Part shown: positions 17,010-26,355 of the stretch, in pieces
Layout: each line of letters opens with the position of its first letter
Numbering within the stretch: the first letter of the stretch is position 1
NCBI GenBank assembly: GCA_019745075.1
Contig: JAIETR010000037.1
Location: forward strand, 1 to 55,383
Direction: 5' to 3'
DNA: 55,383 nucleotides
Source: Qipengyuania sp.
GTDB lineage: Bacteria; Pseudomonadota; Alphaproteobacteria; Sphingomonadales; Sphingomonadaceae
Notes under the pieces: model-generated
The model's database searches: none
Seen by the model: the letters and a program-made list of their open reading frames with translations, nothing else
Told to the model about the DNA's origin: nothing
Program-made: the position numbers and the translations under genes

Positions 17010-19268
17010 TCACCTCTCCATCCACTCGCGGAAGAAGCGCTCGTTGGCGGCGCGGAGGTCGGACAGCGGCACATTCAGCCTGCAAATGCCGTCAACTCGA
17101 TGATCTTCCCAAATCGCCGCGCCATCCACTCGTCCGAGGTATTCGACGACAAGTCCGGCCGCCGATGCTTGGTCGATCAGCCGCTCAAAATCAGCAGTTT
17201 CAATCAGGTAACGGCCTTGATCTTCGCCGAACAGAAGGTCGAGCGTGTCATCGAGCCATTCCGAACCGACTGCTAAGCCACGATCTCCTGCCAAGGCCAT
17301 CTCGGTCGCTGCCACAAGTAGGCCGCCATCGGAGACATCGTGCACCGACAAGGCGATGCCTGCCGCAACCGCATCCCGGACAAATTCGCCCGCGCTCCGC
17401 TCTACGTCCAGATCGACTTTTGGCGGATCGCCCGCTTCATTGCCTTTGATTTCGCGTAGCCAAAGCGACTGACCAAGGTGTCCCTCGCAATGCAGCTTTG
17501 GTGACAATTCGCCGTCAGACAGAACGAAGACGAGATTGCCATCCGACTTGAACCCAATCGTCGCCATCTTGGAGTAATCCTCGATGATCCCCACCCCCCC
17601 GATCGCCGGCGTCGGCAGGATCGCGCTACCGCCGCCGGTCGCCTTGCTTTCGTTGTAGAGGCTGACGTTGCCGCTCACGATCGGGAAGTCGAGCGCGCGG
17701 CAGGCTTCGCCCATGCCTTCGAGCGCGTGGACGAGCTGAGTCATGATCTCGGGGCGCTGGGGGTTGCCGAAGTTGAGGCAATTGGTCACCGCCAGCGGGC
17801 GCGCGCCCACGGCGCAGAGGTTGCGGTAGGCCTCGGCCACGGCCTGCTTGCCGCCTTCGTAGGGGTCGGCATAGACGTAGCGCGGGGTGCAATCGGTGGT
17901 GATTGCAAGCGCTTTGCGAGTGCCGTGCACGCGCACCACGCCGGCATCGCCGCCGGTCTGGAGCGTGTCGCCGCCCACCTGGCGGTCGTATTGCTCCCAG
18001 ATCCAGCGTTTGGAGGCGAGGGCGGGGCTGGCCATCAGCTTGAGCAGATCCGCGCCGATGTCGGTGCTCTCGGGAATCTCGCCGAGCGGCTTCACTTGCG
18101 CCCAGGCCTTGTAGTCCTCCTTCGAGAGATAGGGACGGTCGTAAAGCGGCGCGTCGGCGGCGAGCGGCCCGAGCGGGATGTCGCACACCACCTCGCCCCG
18201 CCATTCGAGCACCATGTGCCCCGTATCGGTGACCGCGCCGATGACCGCGAAATCGAGCTCCCACTTGCGGAAGATCGCCTCGGCCATCGGCTCCTTGCCG
18301 GGTTTCAGCACCATGAGCATCCGCTCCTGGCTCTCGCTCAGCATCATCTCATAGGGCGTCATCCCCTCCTCGCGGCAGGGAACATGGTCCATCACCAGGC
18401 GGATGCCGGCCTTGCCGTTGGTCGCCATCTCGACGCTCGAGCTGGTGAGGCCCGCCGCGCCCATGTCCTGGATCGCGACGATGGCGTCGGTCGCCATCAG
18501 CTCGAGGCAGGCCTCGATCAGCAGCTTCTCGGTGAAGGGATCGCCGACCTGCACGGTGGGCCGCTTGGCCTCGGCATCCTCGCCGAAGTCGGCGCTGGCC
18601 ATGGTCGCGCCGTGAATGCCGTCGCGCCCGGTCTTGCTGCCGACATAAACGATCGGGTTGCCCACCCCCGTCGCCGCCGAATAGAAGATCTTGTCGGCAT
18701 CGGCGACCCCCACGGTCATCGCGTTGACGAGGATGTTGCCGTCATAGGCGGGGTGGAAATTGGTCTCGCCCGCCACCGTCGGCACGCCCACGCAATTGCC
18801 GTAGCCGCCGATGCCCGCGACCACGCCCTTGACGAGGTGCTGCATCTTGGGGTGCTCGGGCCGGCCGAAGCGCAGCGCATTGGCGTTGGCGATGGGCCGC
18901 GCGCCCATGGTGAACACGTCGCGCAGGATGCCGCCCACGCCCGTCGCCGCGCCCTGATAGGGCTCGATGTAGCTGGGGTGGTTGTGGCTCTCCATCTTGA
19001 AGATCGCCGCCTGGCCGTCCCCGATGTCGATCACGCCGGCGTTCTCGCCGGGCCCGCAGATCACCCACGGCGCCTCGGTCGGCAGCTTCTTGAGGTGCAG
19101 GCGCGAGCTCTTGTAGCTGCAGTGCTCGGACCACATGACCGAGAAGATGCCGAGCTCGACAAGGTTTGGCTCGCGTCCGAGCGCATGAAGGACGCGCTCG
19201 TATTCCTCGGCGCTGAGGCCGTGCTGTTCGACGATTTCGGGGGTGATTGCGGGGGAGTCTGCGGGCAT
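17010..19268 (-). CDS. purL: Phosphoribosylformylglycinamidine synthase subunit PurL
   Basis: A 752-residue protein of the small, three-component PurLQS type. It uses ATP and ammonia delivered from PurQ to convert FGAR to FGAM in purine synthesis. The sequence shows the duplicated AIRS-like architecture: [12 protein letters not shown] near the N-terminus, [24 protein letters not shown], then a second copy region with [10 protein letters not shown] and [17 protein letters not shown] lies 7 bases upstream of the start. The preceding membrane hydrolase gene ends 10 bases before it. Confidence 0.96.
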   Translation of the reverse strand: MPADSPAITPEIVEQHGLSAEEYERVLHALGREPNLVELGIFSVMWSEHCSYKSSRLHLKKLPTEAPWVICGPGENAGVIDIGDGQAAIFKMESHNHPSYIEPYQGAATGVGGILRDVFTMGARPIANANALRFGRPEHPKMQHLVKGVVAGIGGYGNCVGVPTVAGETNFHPAYDGNILVNAMTVGVADADKIFYSAATGVGNPIVYVGSKTGRDGIHGATMASADFGEDAEAKRPTVQVGDPFTEKLLIEACLELMATDAIVAIQDMGAAGLTSSSVEMATNGKAGIRLVMDHVPCREEGMTPYEMMLSESQERMLMVLKPGKEPMAEAIFRKWELDFAVIGAVTDTGHMVLEWRGEVVCDIPLGPLAADAPLYDRPYLSKEDYKAWAQVKPLGEIPESTDIGADLLKLMASPALASKRWIWEQYDRQVGGDTLQTGGDAGVVRVHGTRKALAITTDCTPRYVYADPYEGGKQAVAEAYRNLCAVGARPLAVTNCLNFGNPQRPEIMTQLVHALEGMGEACRALDFPIVSGNVSLYNESKATGGGSAILPTPAIGGVGIIEDYSKMATIGFKSDGNLVFVLSDGELSPKLHCEGHLGQSLWLREIKGNEAGDPPKVDLDVERSAGEFVRDAVAAGIALSVHDVSDGGLLVAATEMALAGDRGLAVGSEWLDDTLDLLFGEDQGRYLIETADFERLIDQASAAGLVVEYLGRVDGAAIWEDHRVDGICRLNVPLSDLRAANERFFREWMER

Positions 19269-19278
19269 GGCGCGCCCC

Positions 19279-19959
19279 CTAGCGGCGGTAGCGCGCCATC
19301 GCCAGCCCCGCCGCGCGCCGGTGCCGCCGGGTTGTCCCCACCCAGCGCGCCAGCGCGACGAGTATGGCGTAGGACAGCAGCGCCACGAGCGGCAGCGCGA
19401 TGCTCATTTCCTCGGGCTGCGGCGCGAACCAGTTGACCGCCTGGAACAGCAGCATAACCGCCACGAGGATCAGCGGCGGCCCCACCGGCCCGCGCGAATT
19501 GCGCAGGAACAGCCAGAACCCCAGCCCGATCAATGCCAGCTCGAGCGGGATCGCCAGCAGGGGATAGTCCCACAGACCCAGCCCGAGCTTTTGCGGCCCG
19601 CCGTCGAGCGTGAGGTCGGGGCGGTGCACCAGCAGATCGAGCAGCCAGTGCGAGGCCACCACCACGGCGGCCCAGATCCCGGCGGTCAGATTGCGCGTGA
19701 CGGCCAGGACCGCCAAGCCAAAGCCGAGGCCCCATAGAGTGGCGCCCAGCAGGCTGTGAGTATAGGGCATGTGATATAGGTCCATCGGGTTCATCGCGAT
19801 GATCCCTGGCACGACGCGCATGTTCTCGACGCCCATGATGACGAAGGCGAAGAACGCCAGATCGACCAGCTGCGCGGCGACGAACAGCGTGCCGAGCCGG
19901 GGCGCATCCGGCGTGGCGGCGCTGGCGGCGAGCGCGGGGGCGAAATGTCCGATATACAT
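19279..19959 (-). CDS. Integral membrane protein, metal-dependent hydrolase-like
   Basis: 226 residues from the ATG at 19959. Four or five hydrophobic segments run from about residue 30 to 205. The N-terminal [12 protein letters not shown], the [13 protein letters not shown] segment and [15 protein letters not shown] carry His and Asp residues in the pattern of the YdjM/LexA-regulated membrane-bound metal-dependent hydrolase group. The substrate is unknown. The stop lies within the purL ribosome-binding region, so the two are probably cotranscribed. Confidence 0.7.
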   Translation of the reverse strand: MYIGHFAPALAASAATPDAPRLGTLFVAAQLVDLAFFAFVIMGVENMRVVPGIIAMNPMDLYHMPYTHSLLGATLWGLGFGLAVLAVTRNLTAGIWAAVVVASHWLLDLLVHRPDLTLDGGPQKLGLGLWDYPLLAIPLELALIGLGFWLFLRNSRGPVGPPLILVAVMLLFQAVNWFAPQPEEMSIALPLVALLSYAILVALARWVGTTRRHRRAAGLAMARYRR

Positions 19960-20112
19960 GGTCGTTGCCGGAACGGGGTCGCGGCTGAAGCGATCGCAGT
20001 CAAGAGCGGTCGGTTCGGAGTCGGAGCGCGCCGGCGCGGAGACGGCGCTGCAGGCGCCTATCCTGCCGCCCCTTTTCTTCGTGGCCGTGGCCGCTATAGG
20101 GGGCGGCCCTGC

Positions 20113-20187
20113 TGGGGCGTAGCCAAGCGGTAAGGCAGCGGTTTTTGGTACCGCCATGCGCAGGTTCGAATCCTGCCGCCCCAGCCA
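20113..20187 (+). tRNA. tRNA-Gln (anticodon TTG)
   Basis: Folds as a complete cloverleaf: acceptor stem TGGGGCG with CGCCCCA, anticodon arm GCGGT-TTTTGGT-ACCGC giving anticodon TTG, T arm GCAGG-TTCGAAT-CCTGC, discriminator G and an encoded CCA (20185-20187). An integrase gene reads away from its 3' end, so the tRNA is the likely integration site of the element that follows. Confidence 0.97.
20160..20187 (+). other. Probable attachment site (att core) at the 3' end of tRNA-Gln
   Basis: P4-type integrases usually recombine within the 3' half of a tRNA gene and restore it. The integrase starts 171 bases beyond this tRNA. The matching copy at the other end of the element was not found in the window, so the exact core is inferred. 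Confidence 0.5.
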
Positions 20188-20307
20188 GACCCTAGTTTCA
20201 GGGCGGATCATAATATGCCAGGACGGACCGAAAGAGAGCTTAAAACAAAGATTTAGGACCAACGGCCGTGCCAGGATGATCCTGGATGGGTCTTGGCAGC
20301 GCGCCGA

Positions 20308-20360
20308 TTTGTTGGTATATTTGTTGGTATCCTCAAAACTGCTCGCACAGATACCAACAT
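20308..20360. repeat. Repeated TTGTTGGTAT sites before the integrase
   Basis: TTTGTTGGTAT occurs twice in tandem (20308-20318 and 20320-20330), and the inverse ATACCAACA lies at 20351-20359, touching the integrase start codon. They are candidate arm-type integrase sites or operator sites for control of int. Confidence 0.6.
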
Positions 20361-21642
20361 GCTTACCGACACCGCGATCCGATCGCTCAAGTCCGAAACC
20401 AAGCCCTACAAGAAAGGTGACGGCGGCGGCTTGCATCTGCTCGTCACGCCAGGCGGAGCAAAACTGTGGCGATGGGCGTATCGATTCGACGGCAAACAGA
20501 AGACGCTCGCCGGCGGGACGTATCCCGCGACCGGGCTTGCTGCGGCGCGTGAGTGGCGCAATGACTCCAAAGCTTTGGTTGAGCGGGGTCGTGATCCGGG
20601 CGAGGTGAAAAAGGCCGCCAAGCGCGAGGCGCGCAGCGCCAGCGCCAATACTTTCGAATCGATCGCCCGCGAGTGGCTCGCCAGCATACGGCCGCATTGG
20701 TCGGACCGTTACGCCGCGCTGGTGCTCGGCCGCTTCGAAAACGACGTCTTTCCGAAAATTGGGAAGTTGCCGATTGCGTCGGTCGATGGCCCGGCGTTGC
20801 GGGCCATGTTGAAGACGGTCGAGGATCGCGGCGCGGTCGAGTTCGCGCACAGGATCCGGGCGCACTGTGGAAACGTCTTTCGTTTCGCGATCGCCGGCGG
20901 CCGCGCGAGGCACGATCCAAGCGTCGCGATGGCCGATGCACAACCCAGGCCTAAGCCGGTCGTCCATCGACCGCGGGTTGGCATCCACGGCATGCCAGAT
21001 TTCTTCGCGCGGTTCGCCCGCGACGAGGGCCACGAGCTCACGCACTTGGCGCTTCGGTGGACGATCCTGACCATCGTTCGCACGCAGGAAACGCGCTTTG
21101 CGCTGAAGGACGAAATCCAGGGGCTGAGCGGTCCGGCACCGCAATGGCGGATTTCGGCCGAGCGAATGAAGATGCGTAACGAGCACGTCGTGCCGCTGTC
21201 GCGCCAGGCAGCCGCGCTGCTCCCCAGGATCTTCGAGCTGTCGCCTGATAGCAATTATCTGTTTCCGATGCCCGGCACCAAAAAGGGCGTGATCTCGGAG
21301 AACCGCATGCTCGATTGCATGTATCGCATGGGCTATCGCGGCAAGGCGACAGTCCACGGTTTTCGTGGACTGGCGTCGACCGTGCTGAACGAGCAGACGC
21401 GGATTGATGATCGCGGCGAAATCGTTCGCATGTGGGATTCGGACTGGGTCGAGCGTCAGCTTGCGCATGTCGAGCAAGACGAAGTTCGGGGCGCCTACAA
21501 CGCTGCTGAATGGATAGGTCCACGTCGGCGCATGCTGCAATGGTGGGCGGATTGGCTCGAAGAACAGGAACGGGCCGCCTCGAGGCTGGCAGGCGCTACA
21601 ATGGTAGAGCCTGCGCACTCCCGGCTTAGACTGGCGAGCTAA
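20359..21642 (+). CDS. int: P4-type tyrosine integrase of the ICE
   Basis: 427 residues from the ATG at 20359. The N-terminal DUF4102 arm-binding domain (LTDTAIRSLK, then GGGLHLLVTPGGAKLWRWAYR) is followed by a core-binding domain (about 95-200) and the catalytic domain. Active-site residues can be placed as R241 (IVRTQETRF), K271 (ERMKMRNEH), H333 and R336 (HGFRG), H370 (LAHVEQ) and the nucleophile Y380 (RGAYNAAEW). It should excise and integrate the element at the adjacent tRNA-Gln. It converges on the alpA gene with overlapping stop codons. Confidence 0.95.
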   Translation: MLTDTAIRSLKSETKPYKKGDGGGLHLLVTPGGAKLWRWAYRFDGKQKTLAGGTYPATGLAAAREWRNDSKALVERGRDPGEVKKAAKREARSASANTFESIAREWLASIRPHWSDRYAALVLGRFENDVFPKIGKLPIASVDGPALRAMLKTVEDRGAVEFAHRIRAHCGNVFRFAIAGGRARHDPSVAMADAQPRPKPVVHRPRVGIHGMPDFFARFARDEGHELTHLALRWTILTIVRTQETRFALKDEIQGLSGPAPQWRISAERMKMRNEHVVPLSRQAAALLPRIFELSPDSNYLFPMPGTKKGVISENRMLDCMYRMGYRGKATVHGFRGLASTVLNEQTRIDDRGEIVRMWDSDWVERQLAHVEQDEVRGAYNAAEWIGPRRRMLQWWADWLEEQERAASRLAGATMVEPAHSRLRLAS

Positions 21643-21851
21643 ATTGGCTCATCGTTCTCGTCATACGCCGAGGGATCGGCGAGCCATTTGCAAACCGAAG
21701 ATTCGCGCCAGCCGGAGCATCGTTCGCTGATTTTGATTTGTCGCGGAAAAGTGCCCAATCGAACCTTCCGATAGAGCGTGGTTCGGCTCAAACCCGTTTG
21801 AGCGAGAACAGCGGATAAGCGGAGGAAGCGGTCAGGAGCTGCGGTCGTCAT
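21639..21851 (-). CDS. AlpA-family helix-turn-helix protein
   Basis: A 70-residue protein with the AlpA/excisionase-type winged helix-turn-helix: RLSAVLAQTGLSRTTLYRKV, then GTFPRQIKI and a Trp-containing wing. AlpA proteins regulate integrases or act as excisionases. It is the last gene of the trb operon, overlapping the DUF2274 gene by four bases, so its expression follows transfer-gene expression. A second gene of this type lies at 44962-45204. Confidence 0.85.
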   Translation of the reverse strand: MTTAAPDRFLRLSAVLAQTGLSRTTLYRKVRLGTFPRQIKISERCSGWRESSVCKWLADPSAYDENDEPI

Positions 21852-22063
21852 GTCTTCACTCTTGCTTTCGCAAAACCGCGATCAGCTTCGAGAAAACGCG
21901 CAAGCATGAACGGAATCAGGTCGGCCACCGCCTCTCGCTGACCGTATGCTTGCTCGTAAACTGCCGCATACTCTTCGAGCGCGCGTTTTAAGTCGGGCGC
22001 TACCGTGATCGTCAGTTTAACTGGTGCTCGATCCGGCAGCTTTGGCAGCTTGATGTCGATCAT
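21848..22063 (-). CDS. DUF2274 family protein
   Basis: A 71-residue protein matching DUF2274, which regularly follows trbI in ICEs and plasmids of this type. IDIKLPKLPDRAPVKLTITV, then an amphipathic helix LKRALEEYAAVYEQAYG, suggests a small ribbon-helix-helix-like dimer, possibly DNA binding. The function is not established. Start at 22063 is two bases beyond the trbI stop. Confidence 0.82.
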   Translation of the reverse strand: MIDIKLPKLPDRAPVKLTITVAPDLKRALEEYAAVYEQAYGQREAVADLIPFMLARFLEADRGFAKARVKT

Positions 22064-22065
22064 GC

Positions 22066-23289
22066 TCACCTCGCTGCCTGCCAAGGCCGCAGCACGATGT
22101 CCTTGTGGACCACGACCCGCAGCGGCCAACCCGGTCGCACTTTGATGGTCGGCTGGATGCCGAGATTCTTCGTGACGAGCTGATCGCCCGCCCGCGCGCC
22201 GCTCTGCTGCGCCGATTCACGGATGGCGCGGACCAGATCACTTTCGCTGCTGCCGAAGCTGAGCTCGCTGCCGACCCCAAGCAGCGTCGACAGCGCGACG
22301 CCTTTCAGGAGCCGCCAAGCGTGGACGTCCACCTTGTCGGCCAATCCCGCGAAGCCGGCGGTGTCGCTCGCGGCAACATTGTCGATCCTGACGGACGAAC
22401 CATCGGGCAGGACGATCCGCTGCCAGACGACGAGCGCGCGCTTCTGCCCGAACGCCACTACGCTATCGTAGCTGCCGATCAGGCGCGAACCTTGAGGTAC
22501 GAGCACACTCCGGCCGGTCACGCTGTCGTAAACGCTCTCCGTTACCTGCGCAGTTACCAGGCCGGGCAGGTCGGAGTTTAGCCCCGTGATAAGGCTTGCG
22601 GCGATGACGCTCCCCGCGCTCAAGGTCCAGGGAGACGCCGCCGGCATGAGCGGATGGGGATTGATGTCGCTCGTCGCATCCTTGCTCGCCAAGAAGTCCG
22701 CCTTGCGCTGTTGGCCGCTCGGATCGCGCTCGGGATCGAGCGCGACGCGTCCTGCGGCCGGTGCCTCGGCAGCGGTTGGCGACGGGGCGGCGGGCGAAGT
22801 CTGCGCTACCGGCGCTGCGCGGCTGCCTCCCGCAATCTGCATCATCACGCTGGATTCCCGCGCGGCCTTCTGCTCGGCGGCGATCCGCTGCCGCTCGGCC
22901 TCGGCCGCCTGAGCGGCTTGATCCGGTCCAGCAGCGGGCGGTCCGGCTTTAATCGAGCGCTGGTGTTCGAGGATCGGCCGCCCGAGGTCGCCGGGCAGCG
23001 GCGGCCCGAGCTGCGGCACCTCGCCATAGCTTTTCGGGGCATCGGCAAGCGCATCGGCGGGCGTTTTAGCCGCCACTTCTGAGCGATCGTCACTGTCAGC
23101 GACGATGCGGAACGTCGCCGGCTTCAGCGCTACCCAGGCAGTGCCGACTATCGCGGTCGAGCTCAGCGCGGCGATGCCAATAATCGCCCCGCGCCGGAAC
23201 CGCACGACCCGGCCCGGCGTGCCGCGCAGGACAAGCGTTTCGGGATCGGCTTTGGCGGGCGGTGGCGTGTCGGTGGTCGGCTCGGTCAC
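22066..23289 (-). CDS. trbI: Conjugal transfer protein TrbI (VirB10-like)
   Basis: A 407-residue VirB10-type protein that spans the envelope and links the inner-membrane motor to the outer-membrane ring. A GTG at 23289 is used, overlapping the trbG stop by GTGA. One membrane segment lies at about residues 33-55 after an Arg-rich cytoplasmic stretch; a Pro/Gln/Ala-rich periplasmic linker follows, then the conserved barrel with VPQGSRLIGSYDS and RPGWPLRVVVHKDI. Length is normal. Confidence 0.93.
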   Translation of the reverse strand: MTEPTTDTPPPAKADPETLVLRGTPGRVVRFRRGAIIGIAALSSTAIVGTAWVALKPATFRIVADSDDRSEVAAKTPADALADAPKSYGEVPQLGPPLPGDLGRPILEHQRSIKAGPPAAGPDQAAQAAEAERQRIAAEQKAARESSVMMQIAGGSRAAPVAQTSPAAPSPTAAEAPAAGRVALDPERDPSGQQRKADFLASKDATSDINPHPLMPAASPWTLSAGSVIAASLITGLNSDLPGLVTAQVTESVYDSVTGRSVLVPQGSRLIGSYDSVVAFGQKRALVVWQRIVLPDGSSVRIDNVAASDTAGFAGLADKVDVHAWRLLKGVALSTLLGVGSELSFGSSESDLVRAIRESAQQSGARAGDQLVTKNLGIQPTIKVRPGWPLRVVVHKDIVLRPWQAAR

Positions 23290-24131
23290 GACGCCCTCCG
23301 CCGACGCTTGCCGCGCTCTTCCTCGCGCGTTATTCGTACGATCGCCTGCTTCTTTCCGCCGAGCCTCAGTTCGGCGGCATCGAACAGCCGATCGACCACA
23401 TAGAACCGGCCCGACATGCGGTAGTTGACGAGCTGCGCTTCACCGCCGGCGCCGACGACGAACAACGGCGGCGCTTCGCCGACCGCGATGCTTGCCGGAA
23501 ACTCGATGAAGGTCTGCCGCCCGTCATCGAACGCGCGCAGCGGCCGCCACGGCGGAGTGTCGCCGGTGATCGCATAGCCGAACGAGAGCTGCTCGATCGC
23601 GAGTCCGGCCGCGATCGGCGCAGCCGCACGCTCCTGCTCGGTGGCCCGCCGGATCGCGATCAGCTCGTCCTGCGGGTAGGTCCAGGACAGCGCGGCCATC
23701 GCGGTCTTCGCCGTGCTCTCGAGCTGGAGATGATAGGCGCGACGGTCGGTGGTGATGATGAGGTTGGTCCTCAGACCGGATGAGAACGGCTTGACGAGGA
23801 TGTGGACGCGTTTCGCGTCACCGGATCCGCTGAAGGTGTCGCCGACGGTCCAGCGCACGGTGTCGCCAGCCGCGACCGACACGATCGCTTCGCCCGGCTG
23901 TAAGGCGATGTCGCTCACTCGCTCGGGAGCGGCGTAAAGCCGGTAAAGCGTTCCGTCGCTGTAGGGATAGACTTGGATCGCGTTGATATACCCGGCGCGA
24001 GACGGCTCGCGCGTCGCGGCTTGGTTGGCCGCGGTCACGCGCCCGGTCGGCGGCGTCTGCTCGCGCGCCTGCACGGCGGCGGGCGCGGCGAGCGCGACGA
24101 CGCTGGCCGACAGGAGAAGAGATCGGATCAT
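23286..24131 (-). CDS. trbG: Conjugal transfer protein TrbG (VirB9-like)
   Basis: A 281-residue periplasmic protein with a signal peptide (residues 1-22). The N-terminal half carries VYPYSDGTLYRLYAAP and DIALQPGEAI, the C-terminal half the CagX-type domain (YAITGDTPPWRPLRAFDDGRQTFIEFP) that contributes to the outer-membrane core complex with TrbI and the TrbH-like lipoprotein. AAGGA lies 8 bases from its start, and the ATG overlaps the trbF stop by four bases. Confidence 0.93.
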   Translation of the reverse strand: MIRSLLLSASVVALAAPAAVQAREQTPPTGRVTAANQAATREPSRAGYINAIQVYPYSDGTLYRLYAAPERVSDIALQPGEAIVSVAAGDTVRWTVGDTFSGSGDAKRVHILVKPFSSGLRTNLIITTDRRAYHLQLESTAKTAMAALSWTYPQDELIAIRRATEQERAAAPIAAGLAIEQLSFGYAITGDTPPWRPLRAFDDGRQTFIEFPASIAVGEAPPLFVVGAGGEAQLVNYRMSGRFYVVDRLFDAAELRLGGKKQAIVRITREEERGKRRRRAS

Positions 24132-24946
24132 TGGGCGTTCCTTTCCGATGGCGTGGGTTCGGCAGCGCCGAGGTTCGGATCGAGCGGCGAGCCGACCGGG
24201 ATGTCAGCCGGCGGTGCCACTGGCGGCGCAGGACGCGGTGGCGGGGGCGCCGCTGGAGCGGGCGTGTCGAGCTCGCGGCTCCAGTCGATCGCGTCAACGT
24301 AGAGGCCAAGCGGATTCTTCCGCAGCGTATCGGCGTTTTTCGGCGGCTTGACGGTCACCGTCAGAATCGCAGTCCAGCGCGAGGTGCCGGCGAGGCTGCC
24401 GCGCTCGTAGGCGCTTTCGGTCCATTTGACCTGAAACGAGGTGTCCGACGCGCGAACGACGCTCGTCACCTGCACCGAGACGGTCTTGTCGCCGATATCG
24501 GCGAACGGGTTGGAGGAGCGGGCATATTCGCCGAGGAAGATCGCGCCGCGAGGACCGGCGAAGTTATAGGCCGACAGCCAATTCTCGCGCATCAGCACCG
24601 GGTCGAGCGACTTGCCGCGGATGTTGGCGATGAACTGCCCGAGATGCCAAGCGACCTGCGGGTCGGTCGGGCGGTAGTCGGTCGCGACCGGGGCGACCGC
24701 GCGCGCCTCGCCGAGCGCGTCGACCTCGACCACGTAGGGCACGACACGGCTCTGCATCGACTGCCAGACCAACGCCGCCGACAAGCCGGTAGTCAGGAAC
24801 AGCCCGCCGAACGCCATCAGCCGCCAGTTTCGCGCCTGCACACGTGCAGAACCAATACGCTCGTCCCACAGTTGCCCGGCGCGTTGGTAGGGCGTCTCGG
24901 GTTCGGGCGTTCGCCCATAGCGCTGCACGGCGCGCTTGAATCGCAT
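24128..24946 (-). CDS. trbF: Conjugal transfer protein TrbF (VirB8-like)
   Basis: A 272-residue inner-membrane assembly factor. A short cytoplasmic part with PYQRAGQLWDERIGSA leads to one membrane helix (about residues 43-62), then a periplasmic NTF2-like domain to about 215. The last 50 residues are a Pro/Ala-rich tail, longer than in many TrbF proteins. AAGGGA lies 7 bases from its start, three bases after trbL. Confidence 0.93.
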   Translation of the reverse strand: MRFKRAVQRYGRTPEPETPYQRAGQLWDERIGSARVQARNWRLMAFGGLFLTTGLSAALVWQSMQSRVVPYVVEVDALGEARAVAPVATDYRPTDPQVAWHLGQFIANIRGKSLDPVLMRENWLSAYNFAGPRGAIFLGEYARSSNPFADIGDKTVSVQVTSVVRASDTSFQVKWTESAYERGSLAGTSRWTAILTVTVKPPKNADTLRKNPLGLYVDAIDWSRELDTPAPAAPPPPRPAPPVAPPADIPVGSPLDPNLGAAEPTPSERNAQ

Positions 24947-24949
24947 GGG

Positions 24950-26251
24950 TCAGTCCCTTTCCTTGATGTCGGGGGTGGCGGACGCGCCGCCGCGGTCGCC
25001 GTCCTTCAGTGAGTGGTAGGCGAGCTGGCGGCGGTGCCGGGCGGTCTGTTCGGCGCGGAGGTTGCTCGCCCAGGCGGGCATGGCCTCGCCGCCGCTGCCA
25101 CCGCCACCGCCACTCGGGGGTGATGAAGATGATTTCTGCGGCCCGTTCAGCGCGGACCAGGCGGCTTGCCGGCCGCGCTCGGCGGCGGCGCTCATACCGA
25201 GCGCGCCGCTCATCTTCTGCGACGCTGCGCCTTTGGCGGCGGCCGCCATGCCGCCGATCGCCGAGCCGCCCGTCTCCTTGCCGAGCTGCGCTGCCGTCGA
25301 GGCGGCCGATCCCATCGACGTGCCGGCGCGGATCGCGCCAAGTGCCGCGCCGCCTGCCATGCGCGCCGCACCGACCGCTGCACCGCCGCCCATCGCGAGC
25401 GCGGCGCCGGCGCCGATCGCGGTGCCTACCGCGGCCCCAGCACCAAGCTGCGGCGCCCCGGCGACGAGGCCCGACGCGATCGACGGGCCGAAGATGCCGA
25501 GCCCGAACAGCGCGAGGCTCGCCAGCACCAAGCTCATTGCTTGGCCGATGTCGGGCTCCTGTCCTTGAAGCGCGGACACGAAATCCGCGAAGAACCCCGA
25601 GCCGATGCCGACGATCACCGCAAGCACCATCACCTTGATGCCGGACGAGACGACATTGCCGAGCACCCGCTCGGCAAGAAAGGACGTCCGGTTCCACAGC
25701 GCGAAAGGCACGAGGACGAACCCGGCGAGCGTGGTCAGCTTGAACTCGAGGATGGTGATGAAGAGCTGCACCGCGAGGATGAAAAAGGCGACGATCACCA
25801 CCACCCAGGCGATCAGCAACACCATGATCGACAGGAAATTGTCGAAGAAGGTCGTGAACCCGAGCATCTGGCTGGCTTGGTCGAGCAGCGGCCACGCCGC
25901 CTCGAACCCGGTGCCGGCGAGCCGTCCCGGTTTGAGCAGGTCGTCGGCAGAAAGCGACCCGCCGCCCGCTGTGAGGCCCAGGCCCGCGAAAGAACGGAAG
26001 ATGATTTCGGCGAGCGTCGAGAAGCTGTTGAGGATCAGCGCGAACGCGCCGACATAGAGGATCTTCTTCAGGAACCGGCCGATGATGTCGTCCTCGCCGC
26101 CCATCGCCCAGAACAGCCCGGCCAAGGTGATGTCGATGCCGATCAGGATCGTAGTCAGGAACGCGACGTCGCCGCCCAACAGCCCGAACCCGCTGTCGAT
26201 GTAGCGGATGAAAGCGGCCATGAAGCGGTCGATGACGTTGAGGTCGTTCAC
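24950..26251 (-). CDS. trbL: Conjugal transfer protein TrbL (VirB6-like)
   Basis: A 433-residue polytopic inner-membrane channel component with a GTG start (AGGA 8 bases upstream). Six or so hydrophobic segments lie between residues 25 and 265, with VVVIVAFFILAVQLFITILE and LTTLAGFVLVPFALWN typical of the family. The remaining 170 residues are rich in Gly/Ala/Ser and soluble. No separate trbK is present between it and trbJ; that gap holds only a hairpin. Confidence 0.93.
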   Translation of the reverse strand: MNDLNVIDRFMAAFIRYIDSGFGLLGGDVAFLTTILIGIDITLAGLFWAMGGEDDIIGRFLKKILYVGAFALILNSFSTLAEIIFRSFAGLGLTAGGGSLSADDLLKPGRLAGTGFEAAWPLLDQASQMLGFTTFFDNFLSIMVLLIAWVVVIVAFFILAVQLFITILEFKLTTLAGFVLVPFALWNRTSFLAERVLGNVVSSGIKVMVLAVIVGIGSGFFADFVSALQGQEPDIGQAMSLVLASLALFGLGIFGPSIASGLVAGAPQLGAGAAVGTAIGAGAALAMGGGAAVGAARMAGGAALGAIRAGTSMGSAASTAAQLGKETGGSAIGGMAAAAKGAASQKMSGALGMSAAAERGRQAAWSALNGPQKSSSSPPSGGGGGSGGEAMPAWASNLRAEQTARHRRQLAYHSLKDGDRGGASATPDIKERD

Positions 26252-26276
26252 GGTTTCAGTCCTGATCGGAAGGGTT

Positions 26277-26314
26277 GCCGCGGGGTCCGCGAGGGGAGAC
26301 GCGAACCCCGCGGC
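26277..26314. repeat. Hairpin between trbJ and trbL
   Basis: A perfect 10-bp stem (GCCGCGGGGT with ACCCCGCGGC) with an 18-base loop lies in the 104-base gap where trbK is often found in related operons. It may stabilise the trbJ message or attenuate transcription into trbL. Confidence 0.5.
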
Positions 26315-26355
26315 GAGCCGGCGCGGATGGGGGAGCGATCCCGCGCCGCCTCAGC

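Noticed and set aside
26252..26355. A trbK entry-exclusion gene between trbJ and trbL
   Set aside because: Only 104 bases are available and they hold a hairpin, not a lipoprotein frame.
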